Below, piece by piece: positions 63,721 through 64,000 of a stretch of DNA of 64,000 bases. The stretch comes from Alternaria dauci (lineage: Eukaryota > Ascomycota > Dothideomycetes > Pleosporales > Pleosporaceae). A program made the position numbers and the translations under genes. The stretch is from the NCBI RefSeq assembly GCF_042100115.1, contig NC_091279.1, positions 2,356,001-2,420,000 on the forward strand, written 5' to 3'. How positions within the stretch are numbered: position 1 is the first letter of the stretch; each line of letters opens with the position of its first letter. The notes under the pieces are model-generated. The model was not told where the DNA came from, ran no database searches, and was given only the letters and a program-made list of their open reading frames with translations.

Positions 63721-64000
63721 ATGAAAGCCCTCATCTACAATGGAGTGGGAAAGTGCAAGATCGTAGACAAAGAGATCCCCCGACTGAGTGGCGGCCTTGA
63801 TGCTCTCGTCAAGATGCAACGAACCACTATCTGCGGCTCAGACCTACATATCTTGAAAGGCGACGTCCCAACGTGCACTCCAGGACGGACACTGGGCCAC
63901 GAAGGCATCGGCGTAATCGAAGATGTTGGACAAGAAGTCAAGAACTTTAAGAGAGGCGATCGCGTGCTAATTCGGTGTATCACGTGCTGCGGTACTTGTC
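63721..64000 (+). CDS. Zinc-dependent alcohol dehydrogenase, MDR family (3' part outside window)
   Basis: An NAD(P)-dependent medium-chain dehydrogenase. Only the first 93 residues lie in the window and the frame is still open at base 64000. They hold the catalytic zinc site: Cys38 in TTICGSDLHILKG and His60-Glu61 in the GHEGIG motif. The GroES-like fold continues with VGQEVKNFKRGDRVLI. CITCCGTC at the edge is the start of the structural-zinc cysteine lobe. The MKALIYNGVGKCKIVD start resembles the subgroup annotated as zinc-type alcohol dehydrogenases/threonine dehydrogenase-like. The substrate cannot be judged from this part. The antisense frame at 63735-63983 is a shadow. Confidence 0.88.
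   Translation, partial: MKALIYNGVGKCKIVDKEIPRLSGGLDALVKMQRTTICGSDLHILKGDVPTCTPGRTLGHEGIGVIEDVGQEVKNFKRGDRVLIRCITCCGTC

Overview
The window is nuclear DNA of a filamentous ascomycete (Pezizomycotina). The evidence is about one gene per 2.5 kb on both strands, genes with zero to five short introns (mostly 49-75 nt, GTAAGT-like donors, CTAAC-like branch points, CAG/TAG/AAG acceptors), a HET-NACHT-ankyrin protein, a GH131 glucanase and a fungal hybrid histidine kinase. Gene content and style suggest Dothideomycetes, perhaps Pleosporales; that rank is an inference. I see no rRNA, tRNA, CRISPR array or intact transposon.

Left part (0-16.5 kb): TRM6 (tRNA m1A58 methyltransferase subunit) and a MINDY-type deubiquitinase with a C-terminal CaaX box share a divergent promoter. 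An unrecognised 896-residue protein, aspartate kinase (HOM3 type) and a 1164-residue hybrid histidine kinase follow on the minus strand. Next (16.5-29.8 kb): a secreted GH131 beta-glucanase, a 2-oxoglutarate oxygenase very like bacterial/fungal ethylene-forming enzyme with a mitochondrial-type leader, a large coiled-coil protein, and a 418-residue protein with an acidic N-terminal third and a basic middle. These are separated by long intergenic stretches.

Middle (30-47.5 kb): a beta-lactamase-fold hydrolase, an unknown 651-residue protein, a secreted PHB-depolymerase/feruloyl-esterase type enzyme, EPL1 (NuA4), an RKM4-like SET methyltransferase, KAE1 (KEOPS), a secreted six-bladed propeller protein, and a haloalkane-dehalogenase-like hydrolase whose upstream frame is broken at a nine-A tract. 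Right part (47.4-64 kb): a divergent protein kinase, a GT32 mannosyltransferase (SUR1/CSH1 type), a HET-NACHT-ankyrin NLR with almost identical 99-nt repeats, a polytopic membrane protein, a small two-TM protein, the SNF1 beta subunit (GAL83/SIP2) and the start of a zinc alcohol dehydrogenase.

There is no operon logic and no clear biosynthetic cluster. Core housekeeping genes (TRM6, HOM3, EPL1, KAE1, RKM4, SUR1, GAL83) alternate with accessory genes facing the environment (EFE-like oxygenase, GH131, esterase, dehalogenase, NLR). Exon boundaries were read by eye from splice motifs and frame continuity; all family assignments rest on recognised motifs, not on searches.
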